NCBI GenBank assembly: GCA_963769605.1
Contig: CAVYML010000009.1
Span: forward strand, 992,001-1,056,000
Reading direction: 5' to 3'
Source of the DNA: Fen-1254 sp963769605
Lineage (GTDB): Bacteria; Bacteroidota; Ignavibacteria; UBA10030
Length of the DNA stretch: 64,000 nt
In this document: positions 52,781-61,247 of the stretch, in pieces
How positions within the stretch are numbered: position 1 is the first letter of the stretch
Layout: each line of letters begins with the position of its first letter
Notes under the pieces: model-generated
Seen by the model: only the letters and a program-made list of their open reading frames with translations
What the model was told of the DNA's origin: nothing
Database searches by the model: none
Translations under genes and position numbers: made by a program

Positions 52781-53005
52781 TTAGTGCGGGACTTGAGACT
52801 GCTTTTTTAATTTCATCCTGTTGAGATGATGCTGCACAGAAAGCATAAGTGGACATTGTCTCCCAAAATCCGTAAAGCCAAGGAACAGCACCGGCAATGA
52901 CACGGCAAGTACGTAATAGCGACCGGGGCTTCCTAAAAGAAAAAGAAGAACCCCGAGTATGCCAATTCCCTTGAGCACATTTCTTATGATTATTCGCTGC
53001 TGCAT
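52781..53005 (-). CDS. Small membrane protein, YgaP-transmembrane/DUF2892-like
   Basis: 74 residues from ATG 53005. Two helices (IGILGVLLFLLGS and YVLAVSLPVLFLGF) and a FGRQCPL segment, similar to the CPL motif of the DUF2892 protein in the next gene upstream. YgaP-type tails like this are associated with membrane rhodaneses. Paired with 53016-53225 on the same strand. Confidence 0.6.
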   Translation of the reverse strand: MQQRIIIRNVLKGIGILGVLLFLLGSPGRYYVLAVSLPVLFLGFTDFGRQCPLMLSVQHHLNRMKLKKQSQVPH

Positions 53006-53015
53006 ATCGGCTCCT

Positions 53016-53225
53016 TTATGCATCCTTCTTCTTCATCGTCGAGAGCTTCAACGGCAGATACAGCGGGCAGAAACCGATTGCGCTCGTTAAGAGGAAGACA
53101 ACTGCGAAGATGCCAAGAATGATTGCCGCGATACCAGTGATTTGATCTGTAAAGTACAGAACTCCTATGACAACAGCCGCAAGAACGCGGACTACTTTAT
53201 CGATAGAACCCATGTTTTGTTTCAT
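53016..53225 (-). CDS. DUF2892 (YgaP-type transmembrane) protein
   Basis: 69 residues, AGGAG upstream. Pattern NMGSIDKVVRVLAAVVIGVLYF, then a second helix and IGFCPLYLPL, which is typical of DUF2892. These two-helix domains are often fused to rhodanese (YgaP); stand-alone copies occur in sulfur operons. It starts 11 bp before the next small gene. Confidence 0.8.
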   Translation of the reverse strand: MKQNMGSIDKVVRVLAAVVIGVLYFTDQITGIAAIILGIFAVVFLLTSAIGFCPLYLPLKLSTMKKKDA

Positions 53226-53393
53226 GACGATACTCCTGTATGTATGCGAATGATTTATAGATAAGATGCACGAAACTTGTAAAAGGTTCGTTCCTTTTTA
53301 TGATATTCCTCCTTACATGACGAATCGTTTTCAATCTTCCATCATCTTATATATTACAAAGAAAAACGAACATTTCAGTAAAGGAGAAGAAAC

Positions 53394-53774
53394 ATGTCGG
53401 AACATCTCAATAAACAGGCCTTTCGCGATAAGGTTTTTAACTTTGAAAAAAACAAAGAGTGGAAATACGAAGGAACTCTTCCGGCGCTTGTGGATTTTTG
53501 GGCGCCATGGTGCGGGCCCTGCCGCATGGTCGGGCCGGTCATCGATGAACTATCCGATGAATATGCAGGAAAGGTAAACTTCTATAAAATCAATACGGAT
53601 GAAGAGCAAGACCTCGCCGGTATGTTCGGTATTCAGAGTATTCCATCGCTGCTGTTTATTCCGGTTCATAGAGAACCGAAAATGGCTATGGGCGCTTTGC
53701 CAAAAAAGGAGCTCAAAAGAATTATCGAGAGCGACTTGATACCATCGATTCAAAAATCGGCGTCAGCACAATGA
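53394..53774 (+). CDS. Thioredoxin
   Basis: 126 residues with the active site FWAPWCGPCRM (about residue 45) and the cis-Pro region IQSIPSLLFIP. Cytosolic disulfide reductase. AAGGAG is well placed before the ATG. First of a plus-strand operon: DUF6132-type protein (4-bp overlap), TlpA-like protein, CoA-disulfide-reductase-like protein and rhodanese. Confidence 0.92.
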   Translation: MSEHLNKQAFRDKVFNFEKNKEWKYEGTLPALVDFWAPWCGPCRMVGPVIDELSDEYAGKVNFYKINTDEEQDLAGMFGIQSIPSLLFIPVHREPKMAMGALPKKELKRIIESDLIPSIQKSASAQ

Positions 53775-53998
53775 AACAATACGCACTTCGGCTTAAGGGA
53801 TTCTTCACCGGTTCGGTCCGGCGCCAGAGGATTACTTATTCTTTTCTCGGCGCTTTGGCGGGATATGCATACTATCATTTTGTCGGATGCAGCACGGGCA
53901 CATGTCCGATTTCAAGTAATCCATGGATAAGCACGATGTATGGGGCAATCATGGGATTTCTCTTAACTCCTGGAAAATCTAAGAAGTTACAATCCTGA
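53771..53998 (+). CDS. DUF6132-type small membrane protein
   Basis: 75 residues. Two short helices around the family motif YYHFVGCSTGTCPISSNPW followed by STMYGAIMGFLL. Seen in Bacteroidota next to thioredoxins; function unknown. ATGA overlap with thioredoxin implies coupled translation, so it may act with it on membrane thiols. Confidence 0.75.
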   Translation: MKQYALRLKGFFTGSVRRQRITYSFLGALAGYAYYHFVGCSTGTCPISSNPWISTMYGAIMGFLLTPGKSKKLQS

Positions 53999-54065
53999 TG
54001 CCTGCAAGATCACTGTGGTGATACGACTTACAGCGAGGATATGCAATAAAAGGAAGGATTATTTT

Positions 54066-54599
54066 ATGAAAATGACAGAAAAAAGAAAAAATAAATATCC
54101 AATGTGGATTGTGTGGCTTCTCGCACTTATTGCTGCGATAATCATATTCTATATGGTTAGTCCGCCATCTGCGCAACATCCTTCTTCGACAACAAATGCC
54201 GAAGCACCCTCATTTACGTTGTCTGATATCGACGGACATTCCGTTTCCCTTTCAAATTATCGCGGCAAAGTTGTCATTCTTGATTTTTGGGCTCCCTGGT
54301 GTCCGCCTTGCAGGCGCGAAATCCCGGATCTTATTTCGCTTCAAAATCAGTACGCCTCGCAAGGACTTCAGATCATCGGTATTGGCTTAGATCAGCCGAA
54401 CAATGTTGCATCATTTGTCCAGGAACATGGTATCAATTATCCAGTGGTTGTTGGTAACGATGCAATTACCAATCTGTATGGCGGTATCTCCGGCATTCCA
54501 ACGACATTTGTTATCGATAGACAGGGAAACATTATAAATAAATTTGAGGGATTTACAAATAGAAGTATATTTGTAGAAGAAATCAAAAAGTTACTCTAA
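54066..54599 (+). CDS. TlpA/ResA-like membrane-anchored thiol-disulfide oxidoreductase
   Basis: 177 residues from ATG 54066 with one N-terminal anchor helix (IVWLLALIAAIIIFYMV). The domain faces the periplasm. The active site is FWAPWCPPCRREIP and the TlpA start TLSDIDGHSVSLSNYRGKV is clear. ResA/TlpA proteins reduce apocytochrome c cysteines or assembly factors, which fits the eight-haem cytochrome nearby. Ends 1 bp before the next gene. Confidence 0.88.
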   Translation: MKMTEKRKNKYPMWIVWLLALIAAIIIFYMVSPPSAQHPSSTTNAEAPSFTLSDIDGHSVSLSNYRGKVVILDFWAPWCPPCRREIPDLISLQNQYASQGLQIIGIGLDQPNNVASFVQEHGINYPVVVGNDAITNLYGGISGIPTTFVIDRQGNIINKFEGFTNRSIFVEEIKKLL

Positions 54600-54600
54600 T

Positions 54601-56301
54601 ATGAATGTAAATGAAAAACCGAAAATGAGCACCGTTGGTGAACACAATAAGCCGAAAAGAATATTGATCATCGGCGGCGTAGCGGGCGGAGCGACAGCCG
54701 CAGCAAGATTGCGCCGTCTGGATGAAGCAGCCGAGATCACGATTCTGGAAAAAGGAAAGTACGTCAGTTTTGCCAATTGCGGCCTTCCCTATGTTATCAG
54801 CAGGGATATTCAACGAAGATCAAACTTACTACTTCAAACTCCTGAAGGATTCTTTAGCCGGTATAGAGTTAATGTAAAGATTAACACCGAAGTAGTGGAG
54901 ATCAAGCGCTGCGAAAAGGTTGTCATCGCACGTACTCTGAGCGGCGACGAAGAAATCCCATACGATAAACTGCTTCTTGCACAGGGCGGATCGCCGGTTG
55001 TGCCTGCACTCCCCGGTGTCGCAAATGACCATGTCTTCAAATTGTGGACGATACCTGATATGGACCGCATCCATAAATTCATTGATGAGAAGAAGCCGGA
55101 ACATGCCGTCATCGCCGGCGGAGGATTCATCGGCCTTGAAATGGCTGAAGCACTTAGTGCCCGCGGAATCAAAGTGACTATTGTTGAAGCCGCTTCGCAA
55201 GTAATGATCATCATGGATGCGGAATTCGGAGCCATGATTAAAAGCGGGCTCGAAGATCACGGCATTCAAATAATAACTCATGGTGGTTTGTCGGAAATTA
55301 AAAACAATTCGGTGCTCTTAAGTGATGGGACTGAACTCGACGCCGATATGGTTCTGCTGTCTATTGGTACACGTCCGGAAATGACCTTGGCCAAAGCAGC
55401 CGATTTGAAAATCGGCGAAAGCGGCGGACTGGTTGTAGATGAGGCGATGCGAACCAACGATCCGGACATTTATGCTGCCGGCGATATGATAGAAGTGGTC
55501 AATAAAATCCACGGAAGAAAAGTTCGTATTCCCTTGGCCGGTCCCGCCAACCGTCAAGGAAGAATAGCTGCGACTAATATGCTTGGCGGTAATGTGCATT
55601 ATCACGGCGCTCTGGGAACATCCGTTGTAAAGCTATTTGATTTCACAGCCGCATCCACAGGATTGTCGGAGAGAGCCGCGAGAGAAGCGGGATTCGATGT
55701 CGGTATATCGTATGTCTTCAAAGATCATCACGTGACCTACTATCCCGGAAGCAAACCGCTGGCATTAAAGCTTATCTATGATAAGAAAACAACGCGGCTT
55801 CTTGGCGGACAAGCGTATGGTCAGGCGGGCGTCGAGAAACGCATCGATGTTCTTGCGACGGCACTGCATGGAAGAATGAAATTAGAAGATTTATCCGAGT
55901 TAGATTTAGCATACGCTCCTCCGTATAACGGCGCCAACGACCCTGTGAACCTTGCAGCATTTATCGGTTTAAATCACATAACTAAATTCAGTCCGCTAAA
56001 GACTCCGTCCGAGACTCTCATTGATCTGAAGAATACGGAAAGTATCATTCTTGACGTACGAACAATGGGTGAACAGTCGAAAGCGCCGATAGAAGATGTG
56101 CTCCATATTCCGGCCGATGAGATACGGGACAGATTGAGCGAAATTCCAATGAACAAAACAGTCTTCCTATTAAGTAAAGACGGATTTTTAGGTCATACAA
56201 CACTTCAGATTCTTAAAGCAAACGGATGGACGCGCGTGTATAACATTGCAGGCGGTTATCTCGCAGCACGATGGATCGACGGTTGGATTTTTAATACTTA
56301 A
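54601..56301 (+). CDS. CoA-disulfide-reductase-like flavoprotein with degenerate C-terminal rhodanese
   Basis: 566 residues. FAD motif GGVAGGATAAARLRRL, the redox cysteine in YVSFANCGLPY, an NAD(P)H site near GGGFIGLEMAEALSARG and the second FAD site IYAAGDMIE make this a CoADR/NADH-oxidase/Npsr-type enzyme. The last about 90 residues are rhodanese-like (IILDVRTMGEQSKA, NIAGGYLAARW), but the loop VFLLSKDGFLGH lacks the catalytic Cys. It may handle CoA persulfides or polysulfides. The following small gene provides an intact rhodanese. Confidence 0.85.
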   Translation: MNVNEKPKMSTVGEHNKPKRILIIGGVAGGATAAARLRRLDEAAEITILEKGKYVSFANCGLPYVISRDIQRRSNLLLQTPEGFFSRYRVNVKINTEVVEIKRCEKVVIARTLSGDEEIPYDKLLLAQGGSPVVPALPGVANDHVFKLWTIPDMDRIHKFIDEKKPEHAVIAGGGFIGLEMAEALSARGIKVTIVEAASQVMIIMDAEFGAMIKSGLEDHGIQIITHGGLSEIKNNSVLLSDGTELDADMVLLSIGTRPEMTLAKAADLKIGESGGLVVDEAMRTNDPDIYAAGDMIEVVNKIHGRKVRIPLAGPANRQGRIAATNMLGGNVHYHGALGTSVVKLFDFTAASTGLSERAAREAGFDVGISYVFKDHHVTYYPGSKPLALKLIYDKKTTRLLGGQAYGQAGVEKRIDVLATALHGRMKLEDLSELDLAYAPPYNGANDPVNLAAFIGLNHITKFSPLKTPSETLIDLKNTESIILDVRTMGEQSKAPIEDVLHIPADEIRDRLSEIPMNKTVFLLSKDGFLGHTTLQILKANGWTRVYNIAGGYLAARWIDGWIFNT

Positions 56302-56321
56302 CCTTAAGGAGAAAGAATACA

Positions 56322-56594
56322 ATGTCCGGTTTAGAAAATAAAATTAAAGCAGGCGCTTTAGTCTTTGATGTCCGAACAACAGACGAGTTTGAGGAAGAGC
56401 ATTTCCCAAATGCGCTCAATATTCCGGTAGGTCAGATCCAACAGCGCATAACAGAGTTTGGAGAAAAAAATTCACTAATCGTGCTTTATTGTGCCAGCGG
56501 AGCAAGAAGCGCTTATGCTGCAAAGTTGTTACGTTCAGCAGGTTATACGGATGTGACAAACGCCGGCGGACTAAGTGACATGCCGGGATTCTAA
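56322..56594 (+). CDS. Single-domain rhodanese (active)
   Basis: 90 residues, GlpE/PspE-like. FDVRTTDEFEEEHFPNALNI leads to the active-site loop VLYCASGARSAYAA with the persulfide Cys. AAGGAG precedes the ATG. It ends the thioredoxin operon and is likely the working sulfur-transfer partner of the upstream enzyme whose own rhodanese lacks Cys. Confidence 0.9.
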   Translation: MSGLENKIKAGALVFDVRTTDEFEEEHFPNALNIPVGQIQQRITEFGEKNSLIVLYCASGARSAYAAKLLRSAGYTDVTNAGGLSDMPGF

Positions 56595-56608
56595 GAATCT
56601 ACACATTA

Positions 56609-56854
56609 TTATTTATGACTTATTGATGCGAGGAGTCGTTTCTGAATGGCTTTAGGAATGTGAGGGACTGTTTCTTTTCGGTAGAGTGCTATTACCTTTT
56701 TCATGTCTATAAGGTCTTTTGAACATTTCGGACAGGTCAGAAGATGCTTTTTGATCGCGCGGCATTTTCGGGAGTTCAACTGTTCATCGAGATTCTCGCA
56801 GACATATTTTGCCGCTTCGGTGCAACGCACTTTGTTGACAGGTTTCGTCTTCAT
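56609..56854 (-). CDS. Anti-sigma factor, zinc-finger (HC2) type
   Basis: 81 residues with AAKYVCENLDEQLNSRKCRA followed by IKKHLLTCPKCSKDL: the H-x3-C-x2-C zinc motif of anti-sigma factors. No membrane helix, so it is a short cytosolic form. ATGA overlap with the ECF sigma gene shows coupled translation. Probably a redox- or metal-responsive switch. Confidence 0.8.
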   Translation of the reverse strand: MKTKPVNKVRCTEAAKYVCENLDEQLNSRKCRAIKKHLLTCPKCSKDLIDMKKVIALYRKETVPHIPKAIQKRLLASISHK

Positions 56855-57471
56855 ACATCCATATACTCCTGCAGCTGACTGCGAAGAAACAATCTCGCCC
56901 TGCGAAGCCTGGATTTTACAGCAGGCACTGTAACATTGAGTATCTTTGCCGCCTCTTCTGCCGACCGTCCTTCTATATCGCGCAAGACGAAAACAATCCG
57001 CTGTTCCATCGGCAGCTTCAGAATAGCGTTGTCGAGAAGCCCGCGCAGTTCTTTATTGACTACTTCATCCTGTGGCGTTTGTTTGAGTGAAATAGTAGGT
57101 TGAATTTCCGCTCTATCCTCTTGAAAGTCAGAATCCTCATGACCGCTTTCCGGAGATTCCATCGAAAGAGAAGACCTTTCTAATTTGCTTTTTCTTCTCT
57201 TCATGAGACAGTTATTCGTGACGATTTGATAGAGCCAAGTACTGAATTTTGCTTTACCGTTAAATTGATCAAGTTTCCGGTAAACATTCACAAATGTGTC
57301 TTGCAGCGTTTCAGCGGCTTTTTCTTCATTGCGGCACACTTTGTAGGCAAAGCTGTAAACCGTCGATTCATATTTTTTTACAAGCAATGAAAACGCGCGC
57401 TGGTCTCCCTTTTGTGCTTTCTGAACTAATTCCAGTTCATTATCAATTTTCTGTATTTTGTCTTTATCCAT
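56851..57471 (-). CDS. ECF-family RNA polymerase sigma factor
   Basis: 206 residues from ATG 57471. Region 2: LVQKAQKGDQRAFSLLVKKY and NEEKAAETLQDTFVNVYRKL, with FSTWLYQIVTNNCLMKRRK. Region 4: LPMEQRIVFVLRDIEGRSAEE, AAKILNVTVPAVKSRLRRAR. An acidic linker between them (about 30 residues, SGHEDSDFQED) is longer than usual. Followed by its anti-sigma factor. Target genes unknown; the neighbouring thiol genes are candidates. Confidence 0.9.
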   Translation of the reverse strand: MDKDKIQKIDNELELVQKAQKGDQRAFSLLVKKYESTVYSFAYKVCRNEEKAAETLQDTFVNVYRKLDQFNGKAKFSTWLYQIVTNNCLMKRRKSKLERSSLSMESPESGHEDSDFQEDRAEIQPTISLKQTPQDEVVNKELRGLLDNAILKLPMEQRIVFVLRDIEGRSAEEAAKILNVTVPAVKSRLRRARLFLRSQLQEYMDV

Positions 57472-57578
57472 ACATAAGAAGGTACAAAGAGATCGAATAA
57501 AGGGAAAGGATGAATTTGCGGACGACAACCCCGGAATAAATTGGGCTGCATCTCATAGCGTTTGATTCCATTTTCGTT

Positions 57579-57989
57579 TTAACCATGATGCTGATGAATG
57601 CGGTTCGGATCATTATCCAATAACCCGGCTGCTACTGCAGTGATAACTTCTTCGATAGTATGAAGTCCGGTAAGAACGGCAAGAAGGTTCGATCGGCGAA
57701 GATGTTCGACAGCACCTTGGCCCATTCCACGGACAATCACTGCCTGACAATCTAGAACAGGCGAGACCATGGTTTGATGACGATGATCAGACGCTTCTCT
57801 GCTATGGTGTTCATGTCCACCTTCTGCCGATCCAAAGGAATGGTGACCGGCTTTTTCACGCTGTTCCCGTTTGGTTACTTTTCCATCAGAAAAATTCAGT
57901 ACTTCATAAAAACGAGCACGGCCAAAGTGCGAACTCACTGTTTCGCCGTCATCTGTGGCTATTGCGATTGTTGAATTTTTAAGATCCAT
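57579..57989 (-). CDS. NifX/NifB-C-like dinitrogenase cofactor-domain protein
   Basis: 136 residues from ATG 57989 (GGAG upstream). Pattern TIAIATDDGETVSSHFGRARFYEV and later CQAVIVRGMGQGAVEHLRR matches the FeMo-cofactor binding fold of NifX-like proteins. A His-rich loop (HHSFGSAEGGHEHHSREASDHRH) in the middle suggests metal binding. Stand-alone members in non-diazotrophs are poorly understood. It is the second gene after DUF134, a common partnership. Confidence 0.82.
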   Translation of the reverse strand: MDLKNSTIAIATDDGETVSSHFGRARFYEVLNFSDGKVTKREQREKAGHHSFGSAEGGHEHHSREASDHRHQTMVSPVLDCQAVIVRGMGQGAVEHLRRSNLLAVLTGLHTIEEVITAVAAGLLDNDPNRIHQHHG

Positions 57990-58027
57990 TTTACTGCTCC
58001 TTATTATTGATTTTGTGATATTCATAG

Positions 58028-58462
58028 TTATTGCGATTTTTCTTGCTGCGATTTATCGCTGTTTTGGAGCGGCTGGCAACAGCGCTTGCAGTCTACGTGT
58101 TCCCGCTCGCCTAAGTCTCTTGATTGTCGACGCTTGCAGCGAGGACATTGTAGATGCCTGCCCCTGCCGAACATAAAGGCGCCGCCTGCAATTTCTAACC
58201 GGCAACCATGAACAAGCGCTCGTGCGACCTTTGATCTTCCAGATTCAACGATTCTTCCGAATGTGGCACGTGAAATGCCCATTTTTTTTGCGCCCTCTTC
58301 CTGAGAATGGCACTCAAAGTCTGCAAGGCGCAATGATTCGAATTCATCCATCGTCAGAATGACTATCTCTTTTTGTTCATGCTGATTGTTTTCATTCTCA
58401 GGAAAAAATGCATGTGCCGGTGGTGAAAACGTAAGCCTTCGTAATTGTTTAGGCCGGGGCAA
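58028..58462 (-). CDS. DUF134 family DNA-binding protein
   Basis: 144 residues. MPRPKQLRRLTFSPPAHAFF is the family start, MDEFESLRLADFECHSQEEG and AKKMGISRATFGRIVESGRS form the helix-turn-helix, and a C-terminal zinc-type cluster (CPRCKRRQ, CKRC) follows. It probably controls the NifX-like gene and itself through the palindrome 22 bp upstream of its start. Confidence 0.85.
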   Translation of the reverse strand: MPRPKQLRRLTFSPPAHAFFPENENNQHEQKEIVILTMDEFESLRLADFECHSQEEGAKKMGISRATFGRIVESGRSKVARALVHGCRLEIAGGAFMFGRGRHLQCPRCKRRQSRDLGEREHVDCKRCCQPLQNSDKSQQEKSQ

Positions 58463-58483
58463 GATCCTGTCCTTTTTTTGTGA

Positions 58484-58515
58484 ATATTATTATGAGCATA
58501 TGCTCATAATAATAT
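58484..58515. promoter_or_regulatory. Perfect 32-bp palindrome, probable DUF134 operator
   Basis: ATATTATTATGAGCAT is followed immediately by its exact reverse complement, so the palindrome has a 32-bp perfect dyad with core TGAGCATATGCTCA. It lies 22 bp before the DUF134 start. Length and position suit a dimeric repressor. The rest of 58516-58738 shows nothing I can support. Confidence 0.7.
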
Positions 58516-58738
58516 AGCAGGCCTGTGGATCAAAGTCAAATTCTTATGCTATAGCCGGTTCTTTTTTAAAGCACCTGAAATTGGTAAGTAAAAAGAAGGA
58601 AAGAGGTTGGGGAAAATTAGCTCGTATGAGAAGCATCGGATGTAATCAAATATGGAAAAAGAAACCATGAAAATAACTTGCCTATCCGATTACCGATAAT
58701 TTAAAAAGACGTATATCATATTTACTATTTACCATTTT

Positions 58739-60163
58739 CTATGTTTTCATCGGAAAAGAAAACACACTGCCTTTGCCGGGTTCGCTGCGGACTTCAACCT
58801 TGCCGCCGTGCGCTTCGATGATATGCTTGACAATGGCAAGTCCCAGGCCGGTTCCCCCCGCTTCGCGCGAACGTTCCTTGTCGACGCGGTAAAATCGCTC
58901 GAAGATACGGGTCAAATGTTCCGGTAAAATTCCGATCCCCGTATCGGCAACATCGATCCAGACATTTTCGCCTTCCACCCTCGTTTGCACCATTATCATT
59001 CCCCCATTCTGCGTATACTTAATGGCATTATCGATCAGGTTCGTGAGCGCCTGAACCAGACGGTCACGATCCCCCATGACCTGCAGCGACGGCTCGGTTC
59101 CGTACTCCGCCTTCAGCGTAATCTCTTTCGACGAGGCTACGAACTGCAGGTCGGCAATAACGGAGTCCACAAATTCCCTCACATCGAAATACCGGAAACT
59201 CATTTTCATTTCACCCGACTCGATGCGGGAAATATCGATCAGATCGTTCAGCAGTGCGTTCAGGCGCATTGCATTCGAATACGCTTTTTCCAAAAAATCC
59301 CGGCTGACATTCGGATCGTCAATCGCACCATCAATCAGCGTTTCCAAAAAACCCTGCAGAGCAAAAATCGGCGTACGGAGTTCATGAGAAACATTGCCAA
59401 GGAACTGGCTGCGAACCTGTTCCAGCTTACGGAGCTGACCGATATCCGTTTTCAAGCGGTCGACCATTTCGTTCACTGCGTGAGCCACCTGCCCGATTTC
59501 ATCGGTAGAAGAAATATTGATGCGTGTATCGAGATCTCCGCGGCGGATCGCACCGGCGGCTTCTGCAATATGAACCAGCGGACTTGTGATGCGGTGCGAG
59601 ACGAATGAACTGACGATGACGACAAGAATAAGAACGAAAATTCCGGCAAATACGATATTCAGGCGGATGCCCTGCGAGACTGCCTGAACTTCGGTCAACG
59701 GGACACACAGCCGGACGAACGCAAATTTATCAAGCGCGTCTCCATGATGTTCGATTCGCTTGGCCATATAAAAATAATCAACACCGACCGTCACACTCCT
59801 GCGTATATCCGTGCCGCTGCCGGCATGAAGCGCTTTTTGAATTTCGGGGCGGTTCAGATGATTTTCGACTGCAGAAATATTTTCTTCAGGAACTTCCGAA
59901 TCCAGCACGACTCTTCCGTCATCCGTAATCAGCGTGATACGTGCTCCCGCCAAGCGCGCAAGTCTCTTTATGCGCTCATTGGAATTTCCGGAATCCTGCT
60001 TTACGGCATCAAGGACCAAATCGGCTCGGCGTTCAAGATCGGCAGCAAGTTGACGGTGAAAGTATGTATCGATCTCAACGTCGATAATGACTCCGGCGGC
60101 AAGCAGTACAAGAACCGTCAGACCGATATACGTCACGTTCAGTTTCGTGCGAATGTGCTTCAT
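58739..60163 (-). CDS. PhoR-like sensor histidine kinase
   Basis: 474 residues. Helix 1 (LNVTYIGLTVLVLLAAGVII), an extracytoplasmic region of about 130 residues, helix 2 (IVFAGIFVLILVVIVSSFV) and a HAMP domain (SPLVHIAEAAGAIRRGDLDT). The phosphoacceptor segment is FLGNVSHELRTPIFALQGF, and ATPase motifs NLIDNAIKYT, DTGIGI and GTGLGLAIVKHI follow. It overlaps the response-regulator gene by 4 bp. The PhoR assignment is by architecture and by the Pho boxes in this window; other OmpR-type kinases look alike. Confidence 0.8.
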   Translation of the reverse strand: MKHIRTKLNVTYIGLTVLVLLAAGVIIDVEIDTYFHRQLAADLERRADLVLDAVKQDSGNSNERIKRLARLAGARITLITDDGRVVLDSEVPEENISAVENHLNRPEIQKALHAGSGTDIRRSVTVGVDYFYMAKRIEHHGDALDKFAFVRLCVPLTEVQAVSQGIRLNIVFAGIFVLILVVIVSSFVSHRITSPLVHIAEAAGAIRRGDLDTRINISSTDEIGQVAHAVNEMVDRLKTDIGQLRKLEQVRSQFLGNVSHELRTPIFALQGFLETLIDGAIDDPNVSRDFLEKAYSNAMRLNALLNDLIDISRIESGEMKMSFRYFDVREFVDSVIADLQFVASSKEITLKAEYGTEPSLQVMGDRDRLVQALTNLIDNAIKYTQNGGMIMVQTRVEGENVWIDVADTGIGILPEHLTRIFERFYRVDKERSREAGGTGLGLAIVKHIIEAHGGKVEVRSEPGKGSVFSFPMKT

Positions 60164-60852
60164 TCATCTCCCTTTATTCGATAACCGACACCTTTGACCG
60201 TTTCAATCATATCAGCATGCCGATCAAGTTTCTCGCGAATTTTTCTTATATGGACATCAATCGTGCGGTCTACGACATAGACGCCTTTTCCCCACACCGA
60301 ATCGAGAAGTTCTTCACGAGTCACAACACGGCCCCGCCTCCGCGCAAGCAATGTGAGCACTTCAAATTCTTTTTTCGGAAAAAAGACATCCTGCTTATCG
60401 ACCTTGACGGAATAATTCGGAATATTGATAACGATATGCGGCAGGTGCAAAATATCCTGGAGATCAGCCGACGTTGCCGCTGTGTCGTTCCGTCGCAACG
60501 TCGCTTTGATGCGTGCAACAAGCTTGCGCGGGCTGATCGGTTTAATAATATAATCGTCCGCGCCCAATTCGAGACCAAGAACTTCGTCGATCTCCGATTC
60601 TTTTGCCGTTAGAAAAAGCACCGGAATATCCGAAGTCTCTTTTTTCTTTTTCAATTCGCGAATAACTTCCCAGCCGTCCAGCTCCGGCATCATAACATCT
60701 AAAACGATCAAATCCGGGTGTGTCCTGGCTTTTTCGATTGCCGCTTTCCCATCCTGCGCCGTGACAACATCGTACCCTTCTTTTTCAAGATTGTATTTTA
60801 AAAGCCGCACGATGTCGGCTTCGTCATCGACTACTAATATTTTTTTTGACAT
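60160..60852 (-). CDS. PhoB/PhoP-like OmpR-family response regulator
   Basis: 230 residues from ATG 60852; a longer frame to 60963 adds 37 residues unrelated to the family. Receiver domain: KILVVDDEADIVRLLKYNLE, phospho-Asp in LIVLDVMMPELDGWEV, Lys in FLTAKESE. Winged-helix domain: PKKEFEVLTLLARRRGRVV and YVVDRTIDVHIRKIREKL. Expected to bind 11-bp direct repeats as PhoB does; the triple repeats in this window are likely targets. First gene of a two-gene operon with the kinase. Confidence 0.85.
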   Translation of the reverse strand: MSKKILVVDDEADIVRLLKYNLEKEGYDVVTAQDGKAAIEKARTHPDLIVLDVMMPELDGWEVIRELKKKKETSDIPVLFLTAKESEIDEVLGLELGADDYIIKPISPRKLVARIKATLRRNDTAATSADLQDILHLPHIVINIPNYSVKVDKQDVFFPKKEFEVLTLLARRRGRVVTREELLDSVWGKGVYVVDRTIDVHIRKIREKLDRHADMIETVKGVGYRIKGDE

Positions 60853-61165
60853 AATAATTTTTAAATAAGTGATTTTAACCTGAATCCTGCGTGAATATAG
60901 ATACAAAAGTTGATTATGTATAGCAAAAACAATAACATTCTTTATAATTCGTTTTACACGCAAACCTACCTTTTAGTTAGGTTTGGATGTAATGACCTTA
61001 TGAACGAAAAAACTATCCCTGCTGTGCGAAATCGCATTCTAAGAACATTATTTCATGCAGGTTTCAGGTTTAAATCTTTTCTCTGAATAGAATATAATAG
61101 AAAAGAATGACGAAATTCGATAATAATAAGCGGCTTGAAAGTTTTCGAAGAAAATCGGGCTTTAG

Positions 61166-61198
61166 AAAAAGCCCGTGGCCAGGGGAAAACCACGGGCT
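61166..61198 (-). terminator. Intrinsic terminator
   Basis: Perfect 9-bp GC-rich stem AGCCCGTGG/CCACGGGCT with an 11-nt loop, then TTTTT on the minus strand. It ends transcription running from the TPR gene and/or the candidate small RNA, before the phoB-like gene. Confidence 0.8.
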
Positions 61199-61242
61199 TC
61201 GGGGGATTTAGCCTACCGCCACTACCAAACGGTAGGCGTGGG
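61166..61242 (-). ncRNA. Candidate small RNA with two hairpins
   Basis: About 77 nt on the minus strand, with an independent promoter (61248-61278) and a strong intrinsic terminator. Hairpin 1 pairs GCCTACCG with CGGTAGGC (arms 61230-61237 and 61211-61218, loop 11). Hairpin 2 pairs AGCCCGTGG with CCACGGGCT (arms 61190-61198 and 61170-61178, loop 11) followed by TTTTT. No match to a known RNA family was recognised. It could instead be only the terminator region of the TPR gene upstream. Confidence 0.45.
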
Positions 61243-61247
61243 TAGAA

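Noticed and set aside
60853..60963. Extended N-terminus (37 residues) for the phoB-like regulator
   Set aside because: Receiver domains begin with KILVVDDE at the ATG 60852; the extension has no homology and lies in the promoter region.
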